Positions 24,670 to 33,505 of a DNA stretch of 64,000 nt are shown here, piece by piece (positions within the stretch are counted from its first letter, which is position 1; every line of letters begins with the position of its first letter). This stretch comes from a bacterium (lineage in GTDB: Bacteria > 4484-113 > JAGGVC01). The stretch is taken from contig JABRWB010000001.1 of NCBI GenBank assembly GCA_039961635.1, forward strand, positions 1-64,000, written 5' to 3'. Below the pieces are notes generated by a model that was not told the origin of the DNA, made no database searches, and saw only the letters and a program-made list of their open reading frames with translations. A program made the position numbers and the translations under genes.

Positions 24670-26319
24670 TCAAGCCGCTTCGACGCGGTTGCGCCCCCGC
24701 TCCTTTGCCAGGTAAAGCCCTTTATCCGCGAGCTCGATTATCTTGTCCTGGGACATACCCGGCTCGTAATGCGCGATGCCGATGGATATCGTCACCGCGC
24801 GCGCGCCGGAATCCGAGCCTGCCCGCACTTCGGCCTCGACCGCCTTGCGCAAACGCTCGGCGCGCTCGCGCGCGCTCCTTTTGTCCAGGTTGTGAAGAAT
24901 AATGGCGAATTCCTCGCCGCCGTATCTGCACACGAAGTCGGTCTGGCGCGTCCGTCCCAGAAGCACCTTGGCCACCTGGCGCAGCACTTCGTCCCCGGTC
25001 AAATGCCCCAGCTCGTCGTTCACAAGCTTGAAGTGATCCACGTCCACCAGCAGCAGCGCGAAGTCGCCCTTCCCCGCCTCCGCACGCTCGCATTCGATCG
25101 CGATCTGATCGTTGAAGAACCGGCGGTTGTACAGGTGCGTCAACCCGTCCTGCATGGTCAGGTAGCGCATCTGTGAGTAAAGCTGGCTGTTTTCCAGAGC
25201 CACCGCCACCTGCTCGCCCAGCGCGGAAAGCACCTCCAGCCTTTCTTCGTTGAAGCTGTCCTCGTGCTCCGAATAAACGCTGACCACTCCCGCGCATTGC
25301 CGGCGAATCATAACCGGGACGCACATCGCGCACTTCGCGCCCGGAAGGTAGCTGTCGAGGTAGTTGAACGCCTCGACTTTGGACAGGTCGTGAATCAATT
25401 GGGGCGTCCCTCTTTCCAGACACGCGCCTTCCACGCCCGCGCCCGGCTCGACGATGACATTGTCAACGGCTTCTTGTGGAAGACCCTGCACCGCCTTCAA
25501 AACCAGAGCGTTCGACGATTCGTCGTATATCCACAGGCAGAAGTGCTTGAAGTGAAGTTCGGTCGAAACCGCGGCGAGAATATGGCTGAACAGCTCCCGC
25601 GTGTCCAGCGCGCTGGTAATCAGCTTGCCGACCTTGTTGAGCGCGTAAAGCTCGTGGATGCGGTTGCGCTCCGCCATCGTCTTGTGCGCCAGCATCCGGT
25701 TTTTCTGCTCCACTTCCTCCGTAAGGCGCTGGAGCCTTTCGCTGGCGAGCGCCTGGCGGCGGCGCAGGTAGCCCGTCGCAAACAAAATGGAGAGAAACAC
25801 GCCCAGCTTTAGAATCGAGTCGAGGAACGGAAGGCGCATCACGCCCGCGCCCGCGGGCGCGGTGTACGCTACTATCGCAAGAAGCGCGCCGTACAGCCCC
25901 ATCCGGAATCCGAAGTGCAGCGCGTACAGCGGCACGACGAGGAAAAAGCCGAGGTAAAAGAGGCTCTTTGTGATTCCGCCGGTTACAAGCACGACCGCCT
26001 CTACGAAAAGGATGTCGAAAACGAGCGTGAACCTGGCCAGCTTGAATATGCGTCCGGGCCGCAATATTCCAAGGACGCTCACCACCGCGGAGTAAACCGT
26101 GAACAGCGCCACCACTCCCGCCAAGACCGCCCTGTCCATGCTTTCGAGGTCTGGATGGAACACCGCCCAGATCGCGACGGCCAGCACGGCCGCCGCACGC
26201 AGCATCGCGAACATCCAATCCACCGGTTCGAGGCTGCGCAGCCCCGCGTCCAGCACGGCCGAAAGCGGGCGGCGCTCGTCCGCCATCGCTCTCTGCCCGG
26301 CTCGACCAGTCCCCTGCAC
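24670..26319 (-). CDS. Membrane diguanylate cyclase with GAF domain
   Basis: 549 residues. About five to six transmembrane helices (35-190), a short coiled coil (LTEEVEQKNRMLAHK), a GAF domain at about 235-375, and a GGDEF domain at about 390-549. The active-site loop is R-Y-G-G-E-E-F, a functional variant, and an intact inhibitory site R-Q-T-D lies five residues before it, so product feedback is expected. It makes cyclic di-GMP, a signal for surface attachment and biofilm. The GAF domain presumably senses a small ligand. The GTG start at 26319 lies 6 nt after TATACT. Confidence 0.9.
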   Translation of the reverse strand: MQGTGRAGQRAMADERRPLSAVLDAGLRSLEPVDWMFAMLRAAAVLAVAIWAVFHPDLESMDRAVLAGVVALFTVYSAVVSVLGILRPGRIFKLARFTLVFDILFVEAVVLVTGGITKSLFYLGFFLVVPLYALHFGFRMGLYGALLAIVAYTAPAGAGVMRLPFLDSILKLGVFLSILFATGYLRRRQALASERLQRLTEEVEQKNRMLAHKTMAERNRIHELYALNKVGKLITSALDTRELFSHILAAVSTELHFKHFCLWIYDESSNALVLKAVQGLPQEAVDNVIVEPGAGVEGACLERGTPQLIHDLSKVEAFNYLDSYLPGAKCAMCVPVMIRRQCAGVVSVYSEHEDSFNEERLEVLSALGEQVAVALENSQLYSQMRYLTMQDGLTHLYNRRFFNDQIAIECERAEAGKGDFALLLVDVDHFKLVNDELGHLTGDEVLRQVAKVLLGRTRQTDFVCRYGGEEFAIILHNLDKRSARERAERLRKAVEAEVRAGSDSGARAVTISIGIAHYEPGMSQDKIIELADKGLYLAKERGRNRVEAA

Positions 26320-26325
26320 GGCCAG

Positions 26326-26331
26326 AGTATA
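26326..26331 (-). promoter_or_regulatory. -10 element for the GGDEF gene, leaderless arrangement
   Basis: TATACT on the minus strand, then CTGGCC, then the GTG start at 26319. Confidence 0.55.
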
Positions 26332-26416
26332 CCGCCCGCGCGCTCCCCATGCACCGGCGGGCCGGGCAAAGGCGCAGTTGGGATGTCCGGAGTAATGTCA
26401 GTAATTGTTGCTCTGC

Positions 26417-26445
26417 TTGCCGCGGCGGGCCGAATTGGGTATAAT
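26417..26445 (+). promoter_or_regulatory. Promoter of the subtilase-like lipoprotein
   Basis: TTGCCG (26417-26422), a 17-nt spacer, TATAAT (26440-26445), followed by a leader of about 45 nt with the RBS AAGGAG. Confidence 0.65.
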
Positions 26446-26498
26446 CCCCTATCGCGCGGCCGTTCGCGCGCATTCACTTGCGAAGGAGCTGTCATCAA

Positions 26499-28835
26499 AT
26501 GAAGCGGATATCGTTTTTGATCCTTCTAGTCCTCATATCGTCCCTGTTCGCCTGCGGAGGCGGAGGGAAAGGCACGCCCGTCCCGGCACCGGGAGGGAAC
26601 AATTCCAACGACCAGGACGCCCCCAAGTTTTCGGTTCCGATTTCAATCGAGGAGGCGGCCGCAAGAATGCCATCCTCCGGATACGTCCCAAACGAAGTCC
26701 TCGTGAAAACGCCGCTGGACGCGACCGAGCTTTCCGAGGTCGTCGGCAAGTACGGCTACACCGTGGACTACAAGAACAGAAATTACGCGAAGGTTCACGT
26801 GCCGGACGGCGACCTTGCGGCAGCGATTTCGAAGCTGTCGAGGGAGCAGACGATTTACACGGTGACACTCAACGGGCAGTTCAGAATGAAGACAACCGGA
26901 GTTCCTTTAGGGGACCTTAAAAACAGAGCCGCTTCATACACTCCGATGGATGCATTATTTGGAGATACCTATCTTGAGCCGGATTGGGACAGCGATCCCT
27001 CGGATCCTGCTAACGACAATCGCTGGATTTTCGGAGCCAGAATGTTCCTTGATATGGCAAGCATTCCGGGCGCCTGGGATCTTTCATTCGGAAACAACAC
27101 CACGATTGCAATGATTGACGGAGGCATATTGGCAGTCGGCGATACGTATGCGGACCTTTTTGTTCATGCGGAGTTGCTTGACAACAACGGTGGAACGCTT
27201 GAGCTTCAACGTTTGCTTATGACGAGTGCAAGAGTTAACGGCGACGGCTCGTTCACTACAATCGCCGATGACGCCGACATAATTACAAACGTGATTGACA
27301 ACACCATTTACCGTACGCCAGCGGACTACATACTTGGTCTTACCAGTAGTAACTTCGACTTCAATATTAATTATCCTATTGACGCCCCCGGGGCCGACGG
27401 AGATCCGGTGGAAAGAGTATTCCCTACATCGCTTCCCGGAATTGCTCCCGCGGCGGACTATATGATGGTCGCAACGGGAACGATCGACACGGGCGCCGCG
27501 GACCCCGAGTGGGTATATACCGCGGATGAAATTGCTGCCAGCATTAATTATGCCGTTGATAACGGCGCGGACGTAATCGTCTGCGGAATGTGGGCGCCGA
27601 TTGGCGATTTCCAACCAGCCGACGTGCAGATTATGCAGGACGCAGTCGATTACGCTCGAGCAAATGACGTTGTAGTTGTTGCGCCGGTTGGATCGGACAG
27701 AACGCAGCCAAGTCCCGAAAACCCCGATCCACCTTACCACGATCCCGGCGACCCAAGCGGAGATCCACCGGTGCCGCCAAGCTTCATCTACGACGATAGC
27801 TTTACAGCCGCCGATTTTGTACCGGCTGGGCTGACGGGTGTTGTTTCTGTCGGTTCAACGGGGGTCAGTACGCCTAACTTCCCCATTGAAAACCTTAGCG
27901 GCCTTGAGCCTTACTGGGAAAGTCCAAACAGCAGAGCCGGATATTGCGCCGCGGATGCAAGTATTTACGCGCCGGGATTCGGGCTTTCAACGTTTTACCT
28001 GAATTTGAATGCCGAGAATTCGCTTACTTGGTACACCATTTTGATCGGACCAGAAGTAAGCACTGGTTATGTCGCGGGATCGCTGCTTTTGATCTACTCC
28101 GCCCTAAGGGATGCGGATCCCGCAATTACCGACATTGATACTGCTGCGTTGACGATCTTGCTGCATGGCGATCCTGCAAACACGAATCAGCGGCTCCTGG
28201 CCGCGGGAAGCGTCGCAGTCGCCCAGAACGGCGGATACGACTTGATTTACCCGGCACTCGACGTTAGCTTCAACCTGCCCGTCGATCCGTCCGCCGTTAC
28301 TACCAACCTTCCATTCAGCGTCGATCCTGTCATCGCTGATGGCCAGCCGCCCTATGAAATCTTAATCGACTGGGGCGACGGTACCACCTATCCCGCATCC
28401 GGGGAATTTGAGCCTTACGTCGACGGGCAGATTTACGAAAAAACGGAAGGTTACACCCAACCCGGAGTTTACGGCGTGACGGTGTTCGCCCGCGACAGCA
28501 AGAGCAATGTTGCAAGCGCGGTAGTTGCGATATTGGTGAGCAACCCCCTCGGCGCGGATCCGCACATCACCGCGACCGTCGGCTCTCCGCGGCTTACGGG
28601 CAATCCCATCCAGCTTGCGCTCGGCACCGATTACATCTTCCACGCCAGTCCGTTCAACCTGCTATCGGGCAGCTCGGCTGCGTACGACTGGGATTTCGGA
28701 GACGGCAGCGCGCACGGCACCGAGGAGAACCCGATTCACAGTTACAGCGGAACCGGCACATTCACGGTGACACTTACGGTGGACGACGGAATAAGGCCGG
28801 TGATTACAAGAAGCATCGACGTGAACGTGAATTAG
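26499..28835 (+). CDS. Lipoprotein with a catalytically dead subtilase (S8) domain and PKD domains
   Basis: 778 residues from the ATG at 26499 (AAGGAG 10 nt upstream). The signal ends in the lipobox SLFAC followed by G-G-G-G. A fervidolysin-like propeptide (VPNEVLVKTPLDATELSEVV) precedes an S8 fold: TIAMIDGGIL (Asp near residue 207), GIAPAADYMMVATG, SINYAVDNGADVIVCGMW, and GPEVSTGYVAGSLLL. The last aligns with the G-T-S-M-A-x-P-H-V-A-G serine motif, but Ser is replaced by Glu. No G-H-G-T-H-V histidine motif is found where expected. Two of three catalytic residues are therefore missing. Two PKD-like domains follow (ILIDWGDGTTY; AAYDWDFGDGSAHG). It is more likely a binding or scaffold protein than a protease. 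A strong terminator follows. Confidence 0.75.
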   Translation: MKRISFLILLVLISSLFACGGGGKGTPVPAPGGNNSNDQDAPKFSVPISIEEAAARMPSSGYVPNEVLVKTPLDATELSEVVGKYGYTVDYKNRNYAKVHVPDGDLAAAISKLSREQTIYTVTLNGQFRMKTTGVPLGDLKNRAASYTPMDALFGDTYLEPDWDSDPSDPANDNRWIFGARMFLDMASIPGAWDLSFGNNTTIAMIDGGILAVGDTYADLFVHAELLDNNGGTLELQRLLMTSARVNGDGSFTTIADDADIITNVIDNTIYRTPADYILGLTSSNFDFNINYPIDAPGADGDPVERVFPTSLPGIAPAADYMMVATGTIDTGAADPEWVYTADEIAASINYAVDNGADVIVCGMWAPIGDFQPADVQIMQDAVDYARANDVVVVAPVGSDRTQPSPENPDPPYHDPGDPSGDPPVPPSFIYDDSFTAADFVPAGLTGVVSVGSTGVSTPNFPIENLSGLEPYWESPNSRAGYCAADASIYAPGFGLSTFYLNLNAENSLTWYTILIGPEVSTGYVAGSLLLIYSALRDADPAITDIDTAALTILLHGDPANTNQRLLAAGSVAVAQNGGYDLIYPALDVSFNLPVDPSAVTTNLPFSVDPVIADGQPPYEILIDWGDGTTYPASGEFEPYVDGQIYEKTEGYTQPGVYGVTVFARDSKSNVASAVVAILVSNPLGADPHITATVGSPRLTGNPIQLALGTDYIFHASPFNLLSGSSAAYDWDFGDGSAHGTEENPIHSYSGTGTFTVTLTVDDGIRPVITRSIDVNVN

Positions 28836-28882
28836 CCGTAAACGAGGGGCTTGCCCCCTCAATAACTCGCTTAAGCAAATGG

Positions 28883-28908
28883 AACGGGCCGGGAAACCGG
28901 CCCGTTTT
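28883..28908 (+). terminator. Rho-independent terminator after the subtilase-like gene
   Basis: A perfect 10-bp stem AACGGGCCGG / CCGGCCCGTT closed by a GAAA tetraloop and followed by TT. It lies about 50 bp after the stop codon and also sits between convergent genes. Confidence 0.85.
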
Positions 28909-28954
28909 GCGTTTAAGATCCCGCTTGCGCAGTGCGCCCCGCGCAACAGGCGCT

Positions 28955-30163
28955 TTATTTCAGCCCGCCGAATTCGTCCGGCTCGATGACGTATTCAGTT
29001 TTGTCCCCGCCCTTCACCTCGACCACCACCTTATTTCCTGCCCTGCGGAAAAGTATTTCCTCGCCGGATACCGAGCTTCCGCCGCGTTTCAGAAGCGGAC
29101 TCCCAATCGCCTTTCCCGCTTCGGTATCGATGTTCCATTCGATTCTGTCCGCGGTGAACACCGAATCTTCTTCCGGGTATTCCAGTCTGCACCGGCCTTC
29201 GGCTGTCAACGAACCATTCGACGTCGAATAAATGAGCGATTCGCAGTTCAGCCTTGCCGCGCCGCCTTTTCGAGTGACCTGCACGCCTCCCGAAAAACGC
29301 ACCTCGCCGTCGGGCGAGTAGGTCGCGGAGGCGGCGGTCACCCTGGCGTCCTGCCGCGGAAAGGAAACCGCAACGCCGCCGGTCGTGTGTGCGGCACCGG
29401 TTCCCGCGTGATAGGTGATGCTATCCGCGCTCATTTCCGCGCCCGCGCTTTTGATGCGCGGGCTTCCGGACAGCGTCAGCGTCCGGTCTTCCAGGTCGTA
29501 GCCGAAGCTTTCGGCGCTGACGGAAACCGGCCCCGCATCGGATTTCGCGTCCTTGGGCGCGGGCAGCGAAATATTCACTCCCTTGCTGCCCGAAACCGTC
29601 CCCGCTTTCGAATCGAATTGAAGCGTCCGCGCGGCGAACGTTGTACCGGCCTGTTTGCCCCTTCCCGCGAATTTCGCGGCACCGCGGGTGCGCCAGGTGC
29701 GCCCGCCGTCCTCGCTGAATATCGCGTCCGCGGTGAGCACGCCCTGCGCGTCCGTAAGCGTCACGCGCCCCGAAAGCTCTATCAGCTTCACGTCCTCCGG
29801 CTTAATCGGGGGCGGCTGGACGGCGGCGCTGGGCGTCGCGCCCTTCTCGATGGCCTTCGCTCCGGCTTCAATGCCGGATTCGGCACCGCTGATACCCTCT
29901 TCGACAACGCGGCTGACTACGCGGATCAGACCGTTGTCGGACTTTATCGTCCTGCCGTCGCGGGATGCCAGATGCACGCCTCCGGACAGCGCCACTTCGG
30001 TTATTTCCGGGCCTTTGTAAATGGAAAGCGAGCCGCATGTGAGCCGGAAACGCCGCGGCACCGCGTCCGAGGCCGCTAGCGCGGCAATCGCGGTCAAAAG
30101 CATCGCCGCCGCGGTCAAATGAGCGGCAAATACAGGGCGGCGGCTGTGTTTTAAGCGAACCAT
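28955..30163 (-). CDS. OstA/LptA-like periplasmic protein
   Basis: 402 residues with a cleavable signal peptide (AAAMLLTAIAALAAS). The mature part is a long series of beta repeats of the OstA/LptA/LptC type: LSGGVHLASRDGRTIKSDN, LSGRVTLTDAQGVLTADAI, LSGSPRIKSAGAEMSADSI, FSGGVQVTRKGGAARLNCE, LTAEGRCRLEYPEEDSVF. Proteins with this fold carry lipopolysaccharide across the periplasm, which implies an outer membrane. It is about twice the size of LptA and lacks the LptD barrel. It lies about 25 bp after deoB in the same direction. Confidence 0.75.
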   Translation of the reverse strand: MVRLKHSRRPVFAAHLTAAAMLLTAIAALAASDAVPRRFRLTCGSLSIYKGPEITEVALSGGVHLASRDGRTIKSDNGLIRVVSRVVEEGISGAESGIEAGAKAIEKGATPSAAVQPPPIKPEDVKLIELSGRVTLTDAQGVLTADAIFSEDGGRTWRTRGAAKFAGRGKQAGTTFAARTLQFDSKAGTVSGSKGVNISLPAPKDAKSDAGPVSVSAESFGYDLEDRTLTLSGSPRIKSAGAEMSADSITYHAGTGAAHTTGGVAVSFPRQDARVTAASATYSPDGEVRFSGGVQVTRKGGAARLNCESLIYSTSNGSLTAEGRCRLEYPEEDSVFTADRIEWNIDTEAGKAIGSPLLKRGGSSVSGEEILFRRAGNKVVVEVKGGDKTEYVIEPDEFGGLK

Positions 30164-30187
30164 CCGTTTTTCCGGGCGGCGCTATTC

Positions 30188-31630
30188 TTATTCGAGCGGG
30201 CGGATGATTTCGGATAAGAACGACGCGCCGACCGGCACCTTCAGGATACCAAAGTTTTCGCACACCGTCGCGCCGAGATCCGCGAACGATTCCCGGACGC
30301 CCAGCGAGCGCGGGTGACTTCCCGCGCGGACGCGCGCTGACGAGGGCACATACGCGATAAGCGGAACGTACTCCCTGCTGTGGTCTGTGGAGGGCGTCGT
30401 GGGATCGTTGCCGTGGTCGGCGGCAATCAGCAGCAAGTCGTCGTTCTTGAGCTTCTGCAGGAATCCGCCGAGCCATGAGTCGAAATCCTCCAGGGCCGCG
30501 GCGTATCCCGCGGGATCGTTGCGGTGGCCGTACTTCGAATCGAAATCCACAAGATTGATGAAATAAAATCCCTTGCCGCCGGACTTGGCAAGCTGCATCG
30601 TCTTTTTCATTCCGTCGGCATTGCCTTCGGTGTGGATGGAGTCGTCCAGCCCGCTTCCGGCGAATATATCGCCGATTTTGCCGACGCCTGTGACCTTAAC
30701 GCCCGCGTCGCGCAGCTCGTTCAGATACGTGCGCGGGGGCATTATGGAGTAATCCTTGCGCTGCTCGTGCGCGCGCTCGAACTTCTCCGGCTCGACGCGC
30801 AGCGGATTGAGTCCCGCGATTCCGCCGCGGAACGGGCGCGCGATTACGCGGTCGACCAGCCACTTGCCCTGCGCGACCGCGCGCGCGGCTTCGCACATTT
30901 CGTACAAACGCTCGACGGGAATGAACGTCGTGTGCGCGGCGATCTGGAGCACGCTGTCCGCGCTCGTATACAGGATGGGCATCTTCGTTTCGCAGTGGCG
31001 CTGTCCGAAATCCTTGAGGGCTTCCGTGCCGCTGTAGGGCTTGTTCAAAAGGAATTTCGTCCCGCAGGCAGCCTCAAGCTCTTTCACCATTTCCGCAGGA
31101 AATCCGTCCGGGTAGGTGCGCGACGGCTCGCTGCGGATTACGCCCATCATCTCCCAGTGGCCGCTGGTCGTGTCTTTGCCCGCGCTGCGCTCCGCCATCT
31201 TGCCGAAAAACGCGCGCGGGTGGTTGACAGGCGGGATTCCGGCGAGCGGGATTATGTTTGCGATACCGAGAGATTGCAGCGTCGCGAGAGTAAGCCGGGG
31301 CGCTCCCGCCGCGGAGCCTTTCGGCAAAAGCTCCGCGCCGAATGGCTTCACGAATTCCGCGGCGCGCTTGGGCCATCCGAAGTCTGGCAGCGATTCCCGG
31401 CCGTTGGCCGCGGCCGCGATGTTCCCGAGCGTATTGCTGCCCCGGTCGCCGAAATGCCCGGCGTCAGGCAACTCGCCCACGCCCACGCTGTCGAGCACAA
31501 TCAGGAACACGCGCGAAAACGGCACGCGGGCAAGCGCCTTTCGGGAATCCGCCGCCTTCGATTTCGCCCGGATGCCCTTGGCATGAAGCGCGACGGTGGA
31601 AAACGGCGACACGGACGGATTGGCCATCAC
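30188..31630 (-). CDS. deoB: Phosphopentomutase
   Basis: 480 residues from the GTG at 31630 (or the ATG at 31627); an internal GTG at 31525, preceded by AAAGGCG, would remove a 35-residue N-terminal extension that most DeoB proteins lack. The enzyme interconverts ribose-1-P/deoxyribose-1-P and the 5-phosphates in nucleoside breakdown. Motifs: VFLIVLDSVGVGELPDAG (metal Asp), KDTTSGHWEMMG with the phospho-Thr, and AADHGNDPTTPSTDHSREY with metal Asp/His residues, all of the alkaline-phosphatase superfamily. TATACT ends 6 nt before the GTG. Confidence 0.93.
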   Translation of the reverse strand: MMANPSVSPFSTVALHAKGIRAKSKAADSRKALARVPFSRVFLIVLDSVGVGELPDAGHFGDRGSNTLGNIAAAANGRESLPDFGWPKRAAEFVKPFGAELLPKGSAAGAPRLTLATLQSLGIANIIPLAGIPPVNHPRAFFGKMAERSAGKDTTSGHWEMMGVIRSEPSRTYPDGFPAEMVKELEAACGTKFLLNKPYSGTEALKDFGQRHCETKMPILYTSADSVLQIAAHTTFIPVERLYEMCEAARAVAQGKWLVDRVIARPFRGGIAGLNPLRVEPEKFERAHEQRKDYSIMPPRTYLNELRDAGVKVTGVGKIGDIFAGSGLDDSIHTEGNADGMKKTMQLAKSGGKGFYFINLVDFDSKYGHRNDPAGYAAALEDFDSWLGGFLQKLKNDDLLLIAADHGNDPTTPSTDHSREYVPLIAYVPSSARVRAGSHPRSLGVRESFADLGATVCENFGILKVPVGASFLSEIIRPLE

Positions 31631-32066
31631 GGAAGAAGTATAGCGAAACGCCGCGGGCCGGGGCCTCCCCTAAGCGCTTCTTTGTTTGAGGGCGTCTTTT
31701 CCGTTTGGCGCTTTTCTTCACGGAACTCTTTTCGCCGATTATTTTGTCGAATACCGGCGATTGCTCAAGCTCGGAGATATCGGGAAGACTGGGCGGAGGC
31801 GGAATGCGGAATCGCTCGTATTGATAACGATAAATAGGCAGCCCCGGATCGTACCTTCTGCAAAACGTCTTGGAGCGGATGCAAAGAATTGCCGTAATTG
31901 TTGCGACCGCCGCAAAAAGCAGCTTCAGCCAAGTGGGAGAACCGACGCCGCCAAATCCCCTTATATACATTTCCGCAACGGCTAAAACGCCCAGCCAGAA
32001 TCCGAATGAAATGAAAAGTATCATCGCAACTCGGGCCGCGGGCTGCAATTCGGGAGGTTTGGTCAC
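31464..32066 (-). CDS. Two-helix membrane protein of unknown function
   Basis: About 200 residues from the GTG at 32066, chosen because TATACT ends 7 nt upstream (leaderless); the ATG at 32027 is an alternative. Two transmembrane segments (MILFISFGFWLGVLAVAEMY; LKLLFAAVATITAILCI) are followed by a cytoplasmic Pro-rich and then very basic tail (SSVKKSAKRKRRPQTKKR). The last 55 codons lie inside deoB and have the look of a shadow frame, so a frameshift or a fortuitously extended C-terminus is possible. The family is not recognised. Confidence 0.45.
   Translation of the reverse strand: MTKPPELQPAARVAMILFISFGFWLGVLAVAEMYIRGFGGVGSPTWLKLLFAAVATITAILCIRSKTFCRRYDPGLPIYRYQYERFRIPPPPSLPDISELEQSPVFDKIIGEKSSVKKSAKRKRRPQTKKRLGEAPARGVSLYFFRDGQSVRVAVFHRRASCQGHPGEIEGGGFPKGACPRAVFARVPDCARQRGRGRVA
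31637..31642 (-). promoter_or_regulatory. -10 element for deoB, leaderless arrangement
   Basis: TATACT on the minus strand, then TCTTCC, then the GTG at 31630, directly followed by ATG. Confidence 0.55.
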
Positions 32067-32073
32067 GACCGAA

Positions 32074-32079
32074 AGTATA
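32074..32079 (-). promoter_or_regulatory. -10 element for the two-helix membrane protein
   Basis: TATACT on the minus strand, then 7 nt, then a GTG at 32066 in frame with the membrane protein. Confidence 0.45.
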
Positions 32080-32118
32080 CTCGCAAGCCCCTTCGCCGCG
32101 GTGGTAAAATGAATGCGC

Positions 32119-32191
<73 letters not shown>

Positions 32192-32194
32192 CAC

Positions 32195-32268
32195 GGGCAC
32201 GTAGCTCAGCCGGTCAGAGCGTTTGGTTTACACCCAAAAGGTCGGGGGTTCGAGCCCCTCCGTGCCCA
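32195..32268 (+). tRNA. tRNA-Val (TAC anticodon)
   Basis: A 74-nt cloverleaf, 3 nt after the Ile tRNA. Acceptor GGGCACG with CGTGCCC, D-arm GCTC/GAGC, anticodon stem TTTGG/CCAAA with the loop TTTACAC (anticodon TAC), T-stem GGGGG/CCCCT region with TTCGAGC, discriminator A. CCA is not encoded. Confidence 0.92.
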
Positions 32269-32290
32269 GGATTTCGTCTGGAAAGAAAAA

Positions 32291-33499
32291 ATGTCATTCC
32301 AAAACGACATATCCAGTCCTTTCACGCCAGGCCAGCCAGTGCAAGTAGACTATTTTGTCGGCCGGGAAAACGAGCTTAACAGGCTTTTTGCGAAAGTCGA
32401 ACAATCGGCTACCGGTACGGTAAACGTGGAATTTCTATCTGGCGAACGTGGCATCGGAAAGACATCATTGGCAAGTTTTCTAAGGCACGTTTCCGAGCAG
32501 AATATAGGCGTCTTCGGTGTACATGTATTTCTGGGAGGAGTGTCCACGCTTGAAGAGATGGCGCGGCGGGTGATCGAGCAGCTTATTTTGGAAAGCCGCG
32601 AAAAGAGCTGGTTTGATTCAATTTTCAGCATGGTCAAGGAACATATTAGGGGCGTGGGGCTTTTCAATGTAAGCTTGGAATTCAGACCGCCAATTGAAGT
32701 TTTGCATTCAATGGTCAGCGGTTTTGCCGAATCCCTGCGCGGATTCAATAAAAAGCTGTCAAACAACGGAAAGGGCTTGCTTATCATATTGGACGATATT
32801 AACGGGCTGGCCAAATCACAGGAATTTGCGAACTGGTTCAAAAGCCTTGTGGACAGCATTGCGGTGTCAAGAGATCGATTACCGGTAACTTTTGTATTTG
32901 TTGGATATGATCAGAGAAGGCGCTCCCTAATTTCTTTGCAGCCGTCCTTGGCGCGCGTTTTCGATCCGATTGAGTTGGCACCATGGGATGATGCGCATAC
33001 CGCGGACTTTTTTTCGAAGGCTTTCTCCAAGGCTTCGCTGGCGGTCAGCGACGATGCAATGAACCTCCTATGCTGGTACACAGGAGGGCTGCCGATGCTT
33101 GCACACGAAATCGGCGAGTCGGTTTTTATGCATAATACAGACGAAATTGTGGACAAGTTCGATGCGGCACGAGGAATAAAAAAGGCCGCGGAAATAGTTG
33201 GTGCAAAGTACCTTGAGCCTCAAGTTCTTGCTCCCATAAAAAGCGATAAGTATAAAGGTATACTCAAGAAGTTGGTAATGGTCCCGGGACGAGAATCGTT
33301 CGCGCGCGCCGATATTATGAATTTGTTGAATGACAGCGAACGTGCCGCCCTAGGGAAATTCCTTTCGAAAATGAAGGATCTGCAGATAATCACAGCAGAG
33401 CCGGAATTCGGACCCGGACACTACAAATTTACAAGCAGACTACATTATTTATACTTCAGAATAAAGTCCGAATTGGAAATGAAGAAAACCGATCGATAG
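32291..33499 (+). CDS. Orphan P-loop (AAA/STAND-like) ATPase
   Basis: 402 residues. The N-terminal FVGRENELNRLF is the G-R-E-x-E-L signature of AAA_16/ORC-type and STAND ATPases. Walker A is GERGIGKTS (about residue 51) and Walker B LLIILDDING (about 165). VTFVFVGYDQRRR matches sensor 1, and YTGGLPMLAHEIGES matches the G-G-x-P motif of STAND proteins. The C-terminal third (from about 300; RADIMNLLNDSERAALGKFL) is a winged-helix-like domain. There is no effector or sensor domain. The gene is 22 nt after the Val tRNA, with GGAAAG before its ATG and a lower GC content than its neighbours, which fits an acquired gene at a tRNA site. Role unknown; DNA replication, regulation or defence are possible. 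Confidence 0.7.
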   Translation: MSFQNDISSPFTPGQPVQVDYFVGRENELNRLFAKVEQSATGTVNVEFLSGERGIGKTSLASFLRHVSEQNIGVFGVHVFLGGVSTLEEMARRVIEQLILESREKSWFDSIFSMVKEHIRGVGLFNVSLEFRPPIEVLHSMVSGFAESLRGFNKKLSNNGKGLLIILDDINGLAKSQEFANWFKSLVDSIAVSRDRLPVTFVFVGYDQRRRSLISLQPSLARVFDPIELAPWDDAHTADFFSKAFSKASLAVSDDAMNLLCWYTGGLPMLAHEIGESVFMHNTDEIVDKFDAARGIKKAAEIVGAKYLEPQVLAPIKSDKYKGILKKLVMVPGRESFARADIMNLLNDSERAALGKFLSKMKDLQIITAEPEFGPGHYKFTSRLHYLYFRIKSELEMKKTDR

Positions 33500-33505
33500 A
33501 TAAAA

